52,889 nucleotides of DNA from Polyangiaceae bacterium (GCA_016933275.1 JAFGBI010000307.1:1-52889), one strand, 5' to 3'; shown: positions 16,892 to 26,373, counted from the stretch's first letter. A program made the numbers and translations. The notes: a model not told the origin generated them from the letters alone.

Positions 16892-17797
16892 ATGGAACGC
16901 CATGTCGTCGCCACCGAGGACGCGGGGACGCGCGTAGACGTGCTGGTGGCCCGGCTCATACCCGCTCTCTCTCGCCGGCGAGCCGCGGCGCTCTGCATGG
17001 CGGGTGCCGTCACGATCGACGGCCGCTCGGCATCCAAGGGAGACTCCGTGCAGGCAGGTGTCGAGATCGCCGTTCTGCTCCCGGGGTCCTGTTGTCCCCT
17101 AGCGGATCCGGACGCCCCCCTCACCATCGTGCTCGAGCGTCCCGATCTCGTAATCGTCGACAAGCCAGCCGCGCAGCCGACGGCCCCGCTTCGCCACGAC
17201 GAGCGCGGCACGCTCGTCAACGCGCTCCTCGGGCGTTTCCCCGACCTGGCCGACGTCGGCTTCGGGGGCTTCGAGCCCGGGATCATTCACCGTCTGGACA
17301 ACCATACCTCGGGGCTCGTGATCGCGGCGCGGCGTCCGGAGGCCTTCGCGCGGCTGCGGGTTGCGATCACCCGGGAGCTGCTGGAGAAGCGCTACCTTGC
17401 CATCGTCGAGGACCACGGCCTCGCCGAGACGGGCGTGGTGACGGGTCTCATCGTCCCCGATCCGAAGAGCGCGCGGCGGGTCAGGGTCGTGCCTCCCGGC
17501 AGCCCGGCGCGGGGCGCGCGTCCGGCGACGACACGATGGGGTGTGGTATCCCGGCGCGGCGGACTCGCGTTGCTCGAGGTCACCGCTCCGCGCGCCGTGC
17601 GCCACCAGATCCGGGCCCACCTCTCCGAGGCGGGCCATCCCATCCTCGGGGACGCGCTGTACGGCGGTTCCATTCACTCAGCCCTCTCCGGTCGCCACGC
17701 CCTGCACGCGAGCCAGGTGTGCTGGGTGGGGGATGCTGTCGTCTCCGCCTTCGCGGCGGTCGCCCCGCTCCCCCCGGAGCTGGAAGCCCTGCTCTGA
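16892..17797 (+). CDS. RluA-family pseudouridine synthase
   Basis: A 301-residue enzyme that converts uridines to pseudouridine in rRNA or tRNA. Residues ~13-60 resemble an S4 RNA-binding domain. The catalytic motif is GIIHRLDNHTSG with the aspartate nucleophile at residue 136, and the later RHQIRAHL motif is also present. These define the RluA/RluC/RluD group, but the target position cannot be assigned from sequence alone. The ATG at 16892 follows the upstream stop by two bases; an in-frame start at 16700 would overlap the previous gene. It converges on argC. Confidence 0.92.
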   Translation: MERHVVATEDAGTRVDVLVARLIPALSRRRAAALCMAGAVTIDGRSASKGDSVQAGVEIAVLLPGSCCPLADPDAPLTIVLERPDLVIVDKPAAQPTAPLRHDERGTLVNALLGRFPDLADVGFGGFEPGIIHRLDNHTSGLVIAARRPEAFARLRVAITRELLEKRYLAIVEDHGLAETGVVTGLIVPDPKSARRVRVVPPGSPARGARPATTRWGVVSRRGGLALLEVTAPRAVRHQIRAHLSEAGHPILGDALYGGSIHSALSGRHALHASQVCWVGDAVVSAFAAVAPLPPELEALL

Positions 17798-17905
17798 GCG
17801 AGTGCGTCGAGGTGCAGCGCCGCCCGCTGTGCCGAAGGCTAGAGAGAGGAAACCGTCCCGTTGCGATGGTACCGAGGCTTGCGCGGGCCTCCGCTTGGGT
17901 TGCGG

Positions 17906-17954
17906 GTGACGCTCGCGTCGTGAAGGGCCGCTCCCAGCCGCGTTCGAGCGTCAC
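17906..17954. terminator. Inverted repeat between convergent rluA-type gene and argC
   Basis: GTGACGCTCG at 17906-17915 and its exact complement CGAGCGTCAC at 17945-17954, with a 29-base loop. It lies between convergent genes and overlaps the argC stop codon. There is no T-run, so it is a weak terminator candidate. Confidence 0.35.
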
Positions 17955-19009
17955 GGATGCTGGGGGGATTGGTCGAGACCCAGGGCTTCCGGAAGGCCGA
18001 ACATCACGTTCATGTTCTGCATCGCCGAACCGGCCTGACCCTTCACCAGGTTGTCGATGTGGCTGATGACACGGAAGATGCCTGTTCGGTCATCGCACGC
18101 GACGGTCACGATGGCGCGGTTCGAGCCCCGAACATCGCTGGTACCCACCGACTCCGTGTAGTCCCGGACGTGCAAGAACGGCTCGTTCGCATAGGTGTCG
18201 CGGTAGGTGGCGAGGACCTGGGCCTGAGTCACCCCCGAGGGGAGGCGGCCGTACAGGGTGGAGAGGATCCCGCGCACCATGGGCACCACCTGCGGCGTCA
18301 TCGTCACGCGAATGGTCGATCCCGCGATCCTTCCGAGTTCCCGCTCGATCTCCATGACGTGCTGATGGCCGGTCAGGCGATACGCGTTGGAGTTGTCATA
18401 GCGTTCCGGGAAGTGGAAGCCAGCGGTCGGCTTCTTCCCACCGCCAGACACGCCGGTCTTGCAGTCACAGACCAGCCCCTCGAGCTCCACGAGGCCGTGT
18501 TCCACGGCCGGTGCGAATCCGACGATACAGCTCACCGCGAAGCAACCGGGGTTTCCGACCACCCGCGCCTTCGCGATCTCGGTGCGGTGGAGCTCTGTCA
18601 ACCCGTAGACGCTTTCTCCGAGGAGCTCCGGCGCACGGTGGACAGGGTCGCGATGGATGCGTCGAGCGTACTCTGCGTATAGCTCGACCGAGTCGAACCG
18701 GTAGTCGCCGGAGTAGTCGACGACGCGCCGTCCTGCCGCCACCTCGACCGGCGCCGAGGTTTGACCCACACCGTCCGGAGTCGCACAGAAGGTGACGTCG
18801 GCGTCGGACCCTAGCGCCTCGGCCGAGTCCGGGGCCACGATCACCTTGTCGCAGTGGCCGCGGAGGTAGGGCCACTGGTCTGACAGGCGCTTGCCCACCC
18901 CTTCGACATCGACGAGCGTGACCAGTCGAGCCTCGGGGTGGCGGAGCATGAGCTCCACCAGGCCGATCCCACCATATCCTCCTGCTCCAATCAGCTTGAC
19001 GCGCACCAT
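17951..19009 (-). CDS. argC: N-acetyl-gamma-glutamyl-phosphate reductase
   Basis: Third step of arginine synthesis: NADPH-dependent reduction of N-acetylglutamyl phosphate to the semialdehyde. 352 residues. The nucleotide-binding GAGGYGGIGLVELM motif is at the N-terminus, and the catalytic cysteine lies in GNPGCFAVS (about residue 156). The ending GQAGSAMQNMNVMFGLPE is typical of ArgC. The start at 19009 follows a GAGGT Shine-Dalgarno sequence; an open frame extends upstream to 19231, but that part is low-complexity and should be excluded. No other arg genes are nearby. Confidence 0.95.
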   Translation of the reverse strand: MVRVKLIGAGGYGGIGLVELMLRHPEARLVTLVDVEGVGKRLSDQWPYLRGHCDKVIVAPDSAEALGSDADVTFCATPDGVGQTSAPVEVAAGRRVVDYSGDYRFDSVELYAEYARRIHRDPVHRAPELLGESVYGLTELHRTEIAKARVVGNPGCFAVSCIVGFAPAVEHGLVELEGLVCDCKTGVSGGGKKPTAGFHFPERYDNSNAYRLTGHQHVMEIERELGRIAGSTIRVTMTPQVVPMVRGILSTLYGRLPSGVTQAQVLATYRDTYANEPFLHVRDYTESVGTSDVRGSNRAIVTVACDDRTGIFRVISHIDNLVKGQAGSAMQNMNVMFGLPEALGLDQSPQHP

Positions 19010-19256
19010 CGCTACCTCAAAGAACTTCGCCGGTTCGACCCGCCTCGAGCCGCGGTGGGCCCTTGGTAGCACCTGAGCCGCGCGCGGCAACGCGGCCGGC
19101 CCTGGTGAGGCGGGGAATGGGACCCGGCCGCGGGATGCCGCTCGTGGGACCAGCTCGGAGCGCCTTGATTCGCCCCTCTGTCCAGCAGCGGCCCGCCGAT
19201 CGAGCCGCGGTCCCGCCCCACCCGATCCCAACGTGACGTTCCGTCCGTCCTTGGAC

Positions 19257-19262
19257 TAGCTT
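19257..19262 (+). promoter_or_regulatory. -10 box for a probable leaderless transcript
   Basis: TAGCTT, then six bases, then the ATG at 19269. It matches the spacing at 6211 and 15513. Two alternative downstream ATGs (19290 and 19311) exist, so this box also helps choose the start. Confidence 0.4.
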
Positions 19263-19268
19263 GCGGGC

Positions 19269-20270
19269 ATGAGGCACGTCAAAGGACCGATGACCCTGCC
19301 GTCCGAAACAATGCGGCGCGGCATTCCCTTGGCGATCGTCGTTGCTGTCCTCGCGTCCGCCTGCCGCGCGACGACCCCGAGCGCGCCGCGCGACGACGCG
19401 AGCACGGCGCCTCCGGATCCCTCGGCCATGGCCCCATCCTCGGCGGGCGCCCCCCTGGCTTCACCGAACCCTCCCCAGGCGAGCAGTTCGTCCACACCCA
19501 GCGCCCAGCCGGAGGATGCTGTGCTCCCGTTTCCCTATCCCACCGTGCCCACGACCGCACGAGGTGGGGAATCGGTCCTCGTCCCACCCGCACGCTGGGT
19601 GCGCAACGCTGGTGCTGGTGGCGCTCGGACCCAGTCCTTCGTGTACTTTCTGGCGCGGATGGTGGCCCCTGGCGCGGCCGCGTCCGTCGTACAGGTTGCG
19701 GGGGGTTCATTGGAGGCCGTGCCGAACGCGGTCATCATCCCCCTTCCGCGCGGGGAACGCGCCACCGTTCGCGATCTCGTGCTGACGGTTTGGGCAACGG
19801 GCACCGGAATGCAGCGGGCCATCGTGGTCAAGGGTGGTACCCCGGAGTCGCCACGCGTGGCCTACCTCGATATCGACTACGACCAGCCGTCCGGGGCCGG
19901 CAAACGCGCCGAGACGATCCCCCCCGGCAGTTTTCGGCGGCTGTCGACCGCGGGCGACGTGGGGACGTCGATCGAGTGCGATGAATCGGGTCGGCGGGTG
20001 CACTATGTTCTCGTCCATCGAACCACGGAGCATTGGCTCGGTCTCGGCTTCGGCGGCCGGCTCCGTCCGCTCGAACCCAGCCGTTGCCGTCCGATGCCTC
20101 TTCTGCCGAGGATCGAGGCGGGGCCGCTCCTGGTGCCCGTGCTTGGCGTGATGACCCCCGCGCGCGCGCGCGCGTACGAAGCAGACATCGGGCGGGTCTT
20201 CGTGCGCTACGAAGCGGACGAACGTGACCACGACTCCGCCGTTGGCATCGTGGACGTCGTCGTCGAATAG
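19269..20270 (+). CDS. Hypothetical lipoprotein
   Basis: A 333-residue protein. Whichever start is used (19269, 19290 or 19311), the N-terminus is a lipoprotein signal ending in LASAC. A Pro/Ser/Ala-rich linker of about 60 residues follows. The remaining ~230 residues are a globular, beta-rich domain (for example RDLVLTVWATGTGMQRAIVVKGG and SVVQVAGGSLEAVPNAVIIPLP) that I cannot assign to a family. It is likely anchored to the inner or outer membrane. Transcribed alone. Confidence 0.7.
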   Translation: MRHVKGPMTLPSETMRRGIPLAIVVAVLASACRATTPSAPRDDASTAPPDPSAMAPSSAGAPLASPNPPQASSSSTPSAQPEDAVLPFPYPTVPTTARGGESVLVPPARWVRNAGAGGARTQSFVYFLARMVAPGAAASVVQVAGGSLEAVPNAVIIPLPRGERATVRDLVLTVWATGTGMQRAIVVKGGTPESPRVAYLDIDYDQPSGAGKRAETIPPGSFRRLSTAGDVGTSIECDESGRRVHYVLVHRTTEHWLGLGFGGRLRPLEPSRCRPMPLLPRIEAGPLLVPVLGVMTPARARAYEADIGRVFVRYEADERDHDSAVGIVDVVVE

Positions 20271-20455
20271 GCGCGATCGGCCCGAAACCAGAGCTGCGAT
20301 GTCGGGAGTGGATGCTGGGGGCAATTGTGGGTGAAGGTGTCCGTACGGGCGCGCTCGCCCTGCACGGGATCATCCTGCGGAGGACGGCTGCCGTCGGCAG
20401 ACGGATCGGGCTTCCTCCGCAGCGCGAGCCAGGACACGGGTGCCGGTTGGGTCGA

Positions 20456-20484
20456 ATGACAGCTTCGCGATGCCGTGTTACGCT
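20456..20484 (+). promoter_or_regulatory. Sigma70-type promoter for the small lipoprotein gene
   Basis: ATGACA at 20456-20461 (one mismatch to TTGACA), a 17-bp spacer, and TACGCT at 20479-20484. The ATG of the gene is at 20530, preceded by AGAGG. A small inverted repeat, GCGAAGC-TC-GCTTCGC, lies in the leader. Confidence 0.55.
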
Positions 20485-20529
20485 GTCTAGCGTTGCGCGA
20501 AGCTCGCTTCGCTGCCAGAGGTCGACGTC

Positions 20530-20892
20530 ATGGCTCACGAGCGCCTTGTCTATGTCACATCCTCGATCGTTGGCTTGCTGCTGGCGGTGGTCATGGTGGC
20601 GAGCTGCGGGGGCAAGAACGAGGATTCTCCGCCCCCAGCGGAGCGAGAGAACCCCGACGAGGGTGACGCCGGCGATCGTGACGTGCCGCCGCTGATCCAA
20701 CAGGACGACTGTGACACCCCCGGCGAGGTGACCGAGTGTACGGTCTACTTGCCCGAGATCGATGGTGTCACGAGCTGCTTTCATGGGCAGCAGGTCTGCG
20801 TGCCGCAGGACGACGGGTCTGGCGAGTGGTCGGATTGCGCCGACGAAGAGACGGTGAGGGAGATGCTCGACGAGATGGGCGACCTTGACTGA
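20530..20892 (+). CDS. Small cysteine-containing lipoprotein
   Basis: A 120-residue protein with a lipoprotein signal (lipobox VASC near residue 26). A charged, Pro/Asp/Glu-rich linker follows, then a compact Cys domain: CDTPGEVTECTVYLP, CFHGQQVC and WSDC. The C..G...C...G...C.G.Q.C....G.W..C pattern recurs in secreted myxobacterial proteins. Its function is unknown. AGAGG eight bases before the ATG supports the start. Transcribed alone. Confidence 0.75.
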   Translation: MAHERLVYVTSSIVGLLLAVVMVASCGGKNEDSPPPAERENPDEGDAGDRDVPPLIQQDDCDTPGEVTECTVYLPEIDGVTSCFHGQQVCVPQDDGSGEWSDCADEETVREMLDEMGDLD

Positions 20893-21339
20893 GCTTCGAA
20901 CCTGTTCCCTCCGGTCTGCCTCGGCGATTTCGCACGGTCTCGGTCCCACCTCGGGCGCTCCCGTCCTCGACCCTCCACCGCCGTTGGACCTGGGGGCACC
21001 GACCCCGAGCTGGCACTGGTCCGGATCTCGACCAAGTCATTCGCCGCCTTAGGGAAATCCGCGCTGGGCGGACCCGCTAGACCACCGATCAGGTTGCCCA
21101 CAGCGACGGCAGCGCCGAAGACGCGTCCATGGGAGGCGAGGACGCGTTTCCAGCGCTGCCTCTGGTGAGGTCTGCTGCCGGTTTGGTGCTCTAGGTCATT
21201 GATTTGACGCAGCAATCAATCTGATTGCTGCTCTAGCCGCGGCTCCCGCCATCGCTCCTTCCGTCACCGCATCCCGCGCGAAGCGTCCTCGTCCGATCCG
21301 AGGCGGCCGTCGTCCGAGCACCGCCCGGGCCGCATCCGA
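20893..21339. other. Gene-free stretch containing a repeat element
   Basis: No convincing open frame. Bases 20893-21076 and 21237-21339 show no recognised signal. The middle holds a short-form repeat (21077-21236). Confidence 0.6.
21077..21236 (+). repeat. CTAG palindromic repeat, short form
   Basis: A 160-bp copy bounded by CTAG at 21077-21080 and 21233-21236, with the internal CTAG between hairpins A and B. It is slightly diverged: the left central arm has GCGCCGAAGACGCGTCC against the usual GCGCTGGAAACGCGTCC, so the stem is weakened. It lies about 100 bp beyond the 3' end of the small minus-strand gene at 21340. Confidence 0.9.
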
Positions 21340-21585
21340 TCACCGGCGCGAGGTCGGCGGAACGGACGGCACCCGCTGCCCCACCTGGCTCGATCGGGCA
21401 CGCTCCTCGGCGATCCCGGCGAGGAGGCCGTCGAGCAGGACTTCGTCGCGCCGGATAAGGGCCAGGCGCAACAGGCGAATCCGCGGATCCGAGGGGTCGA
21501 GCTCCTCGAGAACGATGCGAGCCTGCTCGATCTTGGCGTCGATACGGACACCTCGGTCGAGCGTAGCCTGGGCGCTCGGGACCAT
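21340..21585 (-). CDS. Small hypothetical protein
   Basis: About 81 residues from the ATG at 21585 (an upstream start at 21693 would give 117). The core, RIDAKIEQARIVLEELDPSDPRIRLLRLALIRRDEVLLDGLLAGIAEE, reads as amphipathic helices with a regular Leu pattern, plausibly a small helical or coiled-coil protein. Upstream residues are low-complexity, so the shorter form is preferred. No Shine-Dalgarno sequence is visible and no family is recognised. Confidence 0.45.
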   Translation of the reverse strand: MVPSAQATLDRGVRIDAKIEQARIVLEELDPSDPRIRLLRLALIRRDEVLLDGLLAGIAEERARSSQVGQRVPSVPPTSRR

Positions 21586-21949
21586 GGACGGTGTGGGGCG
21601 ACGTGCCGCACAGTACCGCACCTCCGACCGGCCCTCGTCATGGGCCTCGGTCTTGGGATCCGGAGTGGAGGGGTTGTCGCGGTGACGGATCATGAACCGA
21701 CCTATGTCTGCAACGAGTGCAATGCAGGAACCATTCCCGATCTGGCGGCGAGGAGGGGACCCTGGGGTCTCTGCCGTTCTTTCGGCGAACGATCCTTGGA
21801 CCCGGTGACGCAAAGGGGGTTTGGGGGGACCCAACGTCCCGCCCTGGCACGCTTCCGCGACTCGGGCGTCATGCCCCACGAGCCGTCCGCGCTCTGTGGC
21901 TTGACCCCCTCCCAGAACAGCGCGAAGCCTTGCCGAGAGGAGGTGGATC
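21586..21949. other. Gene-poor stretch upstream of the acidic-protein gene
   Basis: Both strands are open here. The plus-strand frame contains YVCNECNAG, a single CxxC, but continues as Arg/Gly-rich sequence without family features. No confident gene is called. Near the 3' end is the strong Shine-Dalgarno sequence GAGAGGAGGTGG that serves the gene at 21950. Confidence 0.4.
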
Positions 21950-22315
21950 GTGGCGAGTGAGCAGAACGGACGACACGAAGCGAACGACGTAACCGTGATG
22001 CCGGTGGTGCCCGACTCACTGGGGGTAAGCCCCTTGCTCTTGGCGCTGCTGCATGTCGCGTCCCTCCTGGACTTCGCGGACGACGAGACGGTGGAAGCAG
22101 ACGCCGCGAACGGCGCCCTCGAGCATGTGGAGCTCTACGTTCAGCGGCTCACCACTGCCCAACTCGAGGCGATCCAAGCCGATCTCGACCGGATCGAGGA
22201 GTTCGGTGCCGAGCACGGATGGCCTGAGGAGGTGACGGACTTCGTGGCCGACTTCCTCTACAATTGCGGGCTCGGCGACGAAGAAGACGACTCGCCGGGG
22301 GACGAGGACGCTTGA
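21950..22315 (+). CDS. Small acidic hypothetical protein
   Basis: A 121-residue protein starting at GTG 21950, with AGGAGGTGG directly upstream, one of the best ribosome-binding sites in the window. The sequence is acidic and helical (ELYVQRLTTAQLEAIQADLDRIEEFGAEHGW), ending in a run of Asp and Glu. No signal peptide or known domain is seen. The stop overlaps the TTG start of the VOC protein, so the two are translated together. Its role is unknown, possibly as a partner of its neighbour. Confidence 0.75.
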   Translation: MASEQNGRHEANDVTVMPVVPDSLGVSPLLLALLHVASLLDFADDETVEADAANGALEHVELYVQRLTTAQLEAIQADLDRIEEFGAEHGWPEEVTDFVADFLYNCGLGDEEDDSPGDEDA

Positions 22316-22722
22316 GGTCCGACGAGGGCCGAGCGCTCGAGCTCCACCACCTCGCGCTCGGCGCGGCAGACGTCGAGCGCGTGGCCGCGTTCTACCGTGA
22401 GGTGTTTCGGCTCCACGAGCGCACCCGCTACCACACCGAGGCGGGCCTGCTCCGTAGCATCTGGCTCGATCTCGGGAACGTTATCCTCATGATCGAACGA
22501 AGCGCTGAAGCCCCGCGGCGCGTCGATGGCGTCGGCCGGGGACCCTTCCTGCTGGCGTTTCGGATTGAGGCCGCCGAGCGCGATGCGTGGGAAGCCCGAA
22601 TGGCAGCTGCCGGAGCGGCCATCGAAGCCCGGACGCTCCACACCTCCTATGCCCGGGATCCAGAGGGGAACCGGGTGGCCGTGAGTGCATTCCCCGAGCG
22701 GTGCGCGGGCGGATCCGGGTGA
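22312..22722 (+). CDS. VOC/glyoxalase-family protein
   Basis: A 136-residue protein with the VOC opening LELHHLALGAADVERVAAFYREVF and a matching C-terminal half ending TSYARDPEGNRVAVSAF. The beta-alpha-beta-beta-beta modules and metal-ligand positions (His near the N-terminus, Glu or Asp near the end) fit glyoxalase I, dioxygenase or fosfomycin-resistance-like members. The substrate cannot be assigned. It starts at TTG 22312, overlapping the upstream stop by three bases. Confidence 0.85.
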   Translation: MRSDEGRALELHHLALGAADVERVAAFYREVFRLHERTRYHTEAGLLRSIWLDLGNVILMIERSAEAPRRVDGVGRGPFLLAFRIEAAERDAWEARMAAAGAAIEARTLHTSYARDPEGNRVAVSAFPERCAGGSG

Positions 22723-22725
22723 TGT

Positions 22726-24009
22726 GTGGACCGATCGTGGCTAGTCGAACGGATCGCGCCCGGGGGCGAGGGGTTCGGGCGGACAGAGGAGGGGCAGGTC
22801 GTGTTCGTTGCCGGCGCGCTGCCCGGGGACCGAGTGGTCCCAGAGACCGTTGAACGACACCGCGGCTTTCTCCGCGCGACCCGCTGGCGGCTCCTTGCCC
22901 CCGGCCCCGATCGGGTGGACCCGCCCTGTGTGGTCGCGGACGACTGCGGAGGGTGCGACCTCATGCGGCTCGCCCGTCCGGCCCAGCTCCGCGTGAAGGG
23001 CGAGATCCTCGCGGACGCCATGCGACGAACGGGGAAGCTCCCCGACCAGGAGCCGATCCCCCCCGTTGTCACCGCGGGCGACCCGTTCGGCTATCGGCAC
23101 CGCGCACGTCTGCACCTCGCCGGCGACAAGACGGTCGGCTTTTTTGGACGGCGATCCCACGATCTGGTGGCGCTGGAACGATGCCCCGTTTGCACGCCCC
23201 TCGTGAACGCCGGCATCGAGGCCTTGTGCCGAGCTCCTCCCGGAAGCCTGGCCGCCCTCGAATCGATCGAGCTGAGGGCTGCCCCCGCGGGGGAGCCCTT
23301 GGTTGCCTGTGGGCGGGCGCACCCCGGGGCCGAAGCCTCCGGCCTGCGGGCTCTCGAGCGCACCTTTGCCGGTCTTGGTGCTGCGTGGGTGCTCGGTGCT
23401 TCCCAGGGTCCGGTTCCCGAACAACGATTCCCGCTCCCCAGCGGGGCGGAGCTTCGACTCGGCCCGACGACGTTCTCCCAGGTGAACTGGGCGATGAACG
23501 AGCGGATGGTCGCGGATGTGGTCGAAACCGCGATCGGTCTCCGTCTCGCCACCTTCGCGGATCTCTACGCTGGGGCTGGCAATTTCTCGCTCCCCCTCCT
23601 CTCCGCAGGTCTGGACGGCGTGGCGGTGGAGCGGTCGTCCGAGGCGGTGGCGCTCGCTCGTGCCTCGGCGGCAGCCGCTCGCCTCGACGCGAGCCGGTTT
23701 CAGGTGGGCAGCGCCGAGGCGTTCGCGCAAGCGATGGTGTCGCGTCGCGAGCGAACCGATCTGGTCCTTCTCGATCCTCCACGCGCCGGAGCCAGGCCCC
23801 TGCTCCGGACGGTGGCGAGGCTCAGGCCTCGGCTCGTCGGGCTCGTTGCCTGCGATCCCGTGTCACTCGCGCGCGACCTCAGGACTCTGCTCGAACTCGG
23901 TTTCTGCTTGCGCGGCATCACCGCGTACGATCTCTTTCCACAAACCCACCACGTCGAGGCCGTCGCTTGGCTCGACGGTACAGGGTCGAGCCGGCGAATG
24001 ATCCGGTGA
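22726..24009 (+). CDS. TrmA/RlmD-family RNA uracil-C5 methyltransferase
   Basis: A 427-residue SAM-dependent enzyme that methylates C5 of uridine in rRNA or tRNA. Residues ~1-55 form a TRAM RNA-binding domain. An iron-sulfur cysteine set is present: Cys68-x5-Cys74-x2-Cys77, plus CPVC near residue 145, as in RlmD. The SAM-binding motif is DLYAGAGNFSLPL, the catalytic cysteine is in GLVACDPVSLARD, and the final DLFPQTHHVEAVAWL carries the general-base glutamate. These features favour the RlmD/RumA type, but the exact target is not provable. The GTG start at 22726 follows the VOC stop by three bases. It converges on the GH3 gene with only 28 bp between. Confidence 0.92.
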   Translation: MDRSWLVERIAPGGEGFGRTEEGQVVFVAGALPGDRVVPETVERHRGFLRATRWRLLAPGPDRVDPPCVVADDCGGCDLMRLARPAQLRVKGEILADAMRRTGKLPDQEPIPPVVTAGDPFGYRHRARLHLAGDKTVGFFGRRSHDLVALERCPVCTPLVNAGIEALCRAPPGSLAALESIELRAAPAGEPLVACGRAHPGAEASGLRALERTFAGLGAAWVLGASQGPVPEQRFPLPSGAELRLGPTTFSQVNWAMNERMVADVVETAIGLRLATFADLYAGAGNFSLPLLSAGLDGVAVERSSEAVALARASAAAARLDASRFQVGSAEAFAQAMVSRRERTDLVLLDPPRAGARPLLRTVARLRPRLVGLVACDPVSLARDLRTLLELGFCLRGITAYDLFPQTHHVEAVAWLDGTGSSRRMIR

Positions 24010-24037
24010 CCGGAGATCGCTCGAGGCAGGATTTGGG

Positions 24038-26212
24038 TCAGTAGGGCAGCGCCAGTACCTTTCCGGTCACCTCTAGCTCTGTGGCTAGGGGGCTTCGTCC
24101 CATCAAGGCCACACTCCGGGCATCGGGCTGGCTGCCGCCGACGGTGATCAAGAAGCGACCCGGCTCGAGCAGCCGAGCTCCGGTCTCGTCGATCAGAGAC
24201 AGGTCCTTCGGGGTGAGGGTGAAGGTGACCTGGCGGCTCTCGCCGGCCGGGAGGTGAATGCGGCAGAACCCGCGCAGCTCGCGCAATGGCACGCGACAGG
24301 ACGAGTCGAGATCGGTCACATAGAGCTGAACGACCTCGTCGCTCGCGCAGCCGCCCGTGTTCGTGATGGTGGCGCTCACCTCTACCGAATCCCCCGCTGC
24401 GATCCGGGGGGCGGAGAGGGCGAGCTCGGAATACTCGAACGTCGCGTAGGAGAGGCCGAACCCGAACGGGAAGAGTGGTTCATTCCGGGCGTACCGGTAG
24501 GTGCGTCCTTCCATCGAGTATTCGACCATCGGCGGGACGTGGTCGATACTGGCCGGGAAGGTGACCGGTAGACGTCCGGCGGGGCTGACGCGCCCGAAGA
24601 GCACGTCCGCGATGGCGATCCCACCCTCGCCGCCCGGGTACCAGGCGTCGATGATGGCGCCGACGTGCTCAACGGCCCAGGTGATGGATAGCGGGCTGCC
24701 CGCGAGCAGGACCAAGACCGTGGGCTTGCCGAGCTCCACGATCTCCTCGAGCATCCGCTGCTGCAGGCCCGTCAGGGCGAGGTCGGCCTTGTCACCGCCC
24801 ACGTCTTCGTTGCCGACATCGCCCTGCTCGCCCTCGATCTCGGCGTTGAGCCCCAGGCACAGGACGACGACTGACGACCGCTCTGCCACGCTCCTGGCCT
24901 CCGCGAGGTGACCGTCCGGGTTGTGCCCCTCGATGGCGGTTCCGGCGTGGTTGCAGCCTTGGGCGTAGAGCACCCGCGTCTTCGGCGAGACCGCGGCGCG
25001 GATCCCTTCGAGGGGAGTCACGGCACGTGACGGGATGCCGAAGTAGTTGGCGACCAGCACCTTGTGGTCATACGCGTTGGGCCCGATGACCGCGATACTG
25101 TCGATGTCGGGGGACAGCGGCAGCAGGTTGTCTGCGTTCTTGAGGAGCACGATCGAGGCACGGGCGCTGTCGAGCGCGAGGGCCCGATGGGCGTCGCAAT
25201 CGTTGACCTCGTACGGGATTGCGGCGTAGGGCACCTGGTCGGGGGGATCGAACATACCGAGCCGGATCCGGGCCGCGAAGAGGCGCTCGACGGCGCCATC
25301 GAGATCGGTCTCCGTGATGAGGCCGCGCGCCAGTGCGTTCGGGACATGCTCGAACGTGCAGCCGCAGTTGAGGTCGCACCCGCTCCGGAGCGCGAGCTGC
25401 ACCGATTCGGCAGGCCCCGCAGTCAGGTGGTGGCTCTCGTGGAAATCCCGGATCGCCCAGCAGTCGCTGACGACGTAGCCGGAGAACCCCCACTCATCGC
25501 GGAGGATCTTCTGGAGCAGCGTCGGGCTGCCGCAGCACGCCTCGCCGTTGACCCGGTTGTAGGCGCTCATTACGCTCTGGACCTTCGCCTCCGTGACGCA
25601 AGCGTGAAACGCAGGGAGGTAGGTCTCGCGGAGGTCCTTGGGGGTGACCACGGCGTCGAACTCGTGCCTGAGGTGCTCCGGTCCGCTGTGCACGGCGAAA
25701 TGCTTCGCCGTGGCCACGAGCTTCAGGTACCTGGGATCGTCACCCTGGAGCCCCTTGATGAAGGCAACCGCGAGCCGCGAGGTGAGGAAGGGGCACTCCC
25801 CGTAGGTCTCGTGGCCTCGGCCCCAACGGGGGTCGCGGAAGATGTTGATGTTTGGGGTCCAGAAGGTGAGGCCCTTGTATGCCCCACGGTCGCCTTGGCG
25901 GACGTACTCGTGGTGCTTGGCGCGGGCCTCATCGGAGATGACAATGGCCACGCGGTGGAGCCGCTTGGCGTCGAACATGGCCGCGAGCCCGATCGCCTGC
26001 GGGAACACGGTGGCGACGCCCGCGCGCGCCACCCCGTGGAGGCACTCGTTCCACCAGTTGTAGGAGGGGATCCCCAGCCGAGGGACACCGGGTACCTCGT
26101 GGAGCAGCTGCTTCGTCTTCTCCTCGATGGTCAGGCGGGAGACGAGATCCTTGGCGCGATCACGAACGTCGAGCTCGGGGTTCTGGAAGGGAAGGGTGGG
26201 GCTCGGTATCAC
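24038..26212 (-). CDS. Glycoside hydrolase family 3 beta-xylosidase/beta-glucosidase
   Basis: About 724 residues, with the GTG at 26212 preferred because the upstream 30 residues (to 26302) are Pro/Ser-rich and not family-like. YNWWNECLHGVAR and WTPNINIFRDPRWGRGHETYGE are typical of the xylosidase branch of GH3. The nucleophile aspartate is in GYVVSDCWAI, and GCDLNCGCTF follows. A C-terminal GH3 sandwich domain and a fibronectin III-like domain (to about residue 720) complete the usual order. I see no convincing signal peptide, so it probably acts in the cytosol on imported oligosaccharides. Xylobiose-type substrates are likely given the GH62 and GH10-like genes nearby. Confidence 0.93.
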   Translation of the reverse strand: MIPSPTLPFQNPELDVRDRAKDLVSRLTIEEKTKQLLHEVPGVPRLGIPSYNWWNECLHGVARAGVATVFPQAIGLAAMFDAKRLHRVAIVISDEARAKHHEYVRQGDRGAYKGLTFWTPNINIFRDPRWGRGHETYGECPFLTSRLAVAFIKGLQGDDPRYLKLVATAKHFAVHSGPEHLRHEFDAVVTPKDLRETYLPAFHACVTEAKVQSVMSAYNRVNGEACCGSPTLLQKILRDEWGFSGYVVSDCWAIRDFHESHHLTAGPAESVQLALRSGCDLNCGCTFEHVPNALARGLITETDLDGAVERLFAARIRLGMFDPPDQVPYAAIPYEVNDCDAHRALALDSARASIVLLKNADNLLPLSPDIDSIAVIGPNAYDHKVLVANYFGIPSRAVTPLEGIRAAVSPKTRVLYAQGCNHAGTAIEGHNPDGHLAEARSVAERSSVVVLCLGLNAEIEGEQGDVGNEDVGGDKADLALTGLQQRMLEEIVELGKPTVLVLLAGSPLSITWAVEHVGAIIDAWYPGGEGGIAIADVLFGRVSPAGRLPVTFPASIDHVPPMVEYSMEGRTYRYARNEPLFPFGFGLSYATFEYSELALSAPRIAAGDSVEVSATITNTGGCASDEVVQLYVTDLDSSCRVPLRELRGFCRIHLPAGESRQVTFTLTPKDLSLIDETGARLLEPGRFLITVGGSQPDARSVALMGRSPLATELEVTGKVLALPY

Positions 26213-26373
26213 GGCTCTCAGAACCGGTCGGGGAAGGGGGAGAAAAGAAGGGGAAGGCCGACCGCTGCCCGGCATAGGGCCACGAGCCGGACCTCGGGTC
26301 AACCAGTAGACTCAGGGCCCGAGAGGTGCGCATACTCGCCCGGTCGTCGGAGCATCCCGAAGTGAGCCGCACC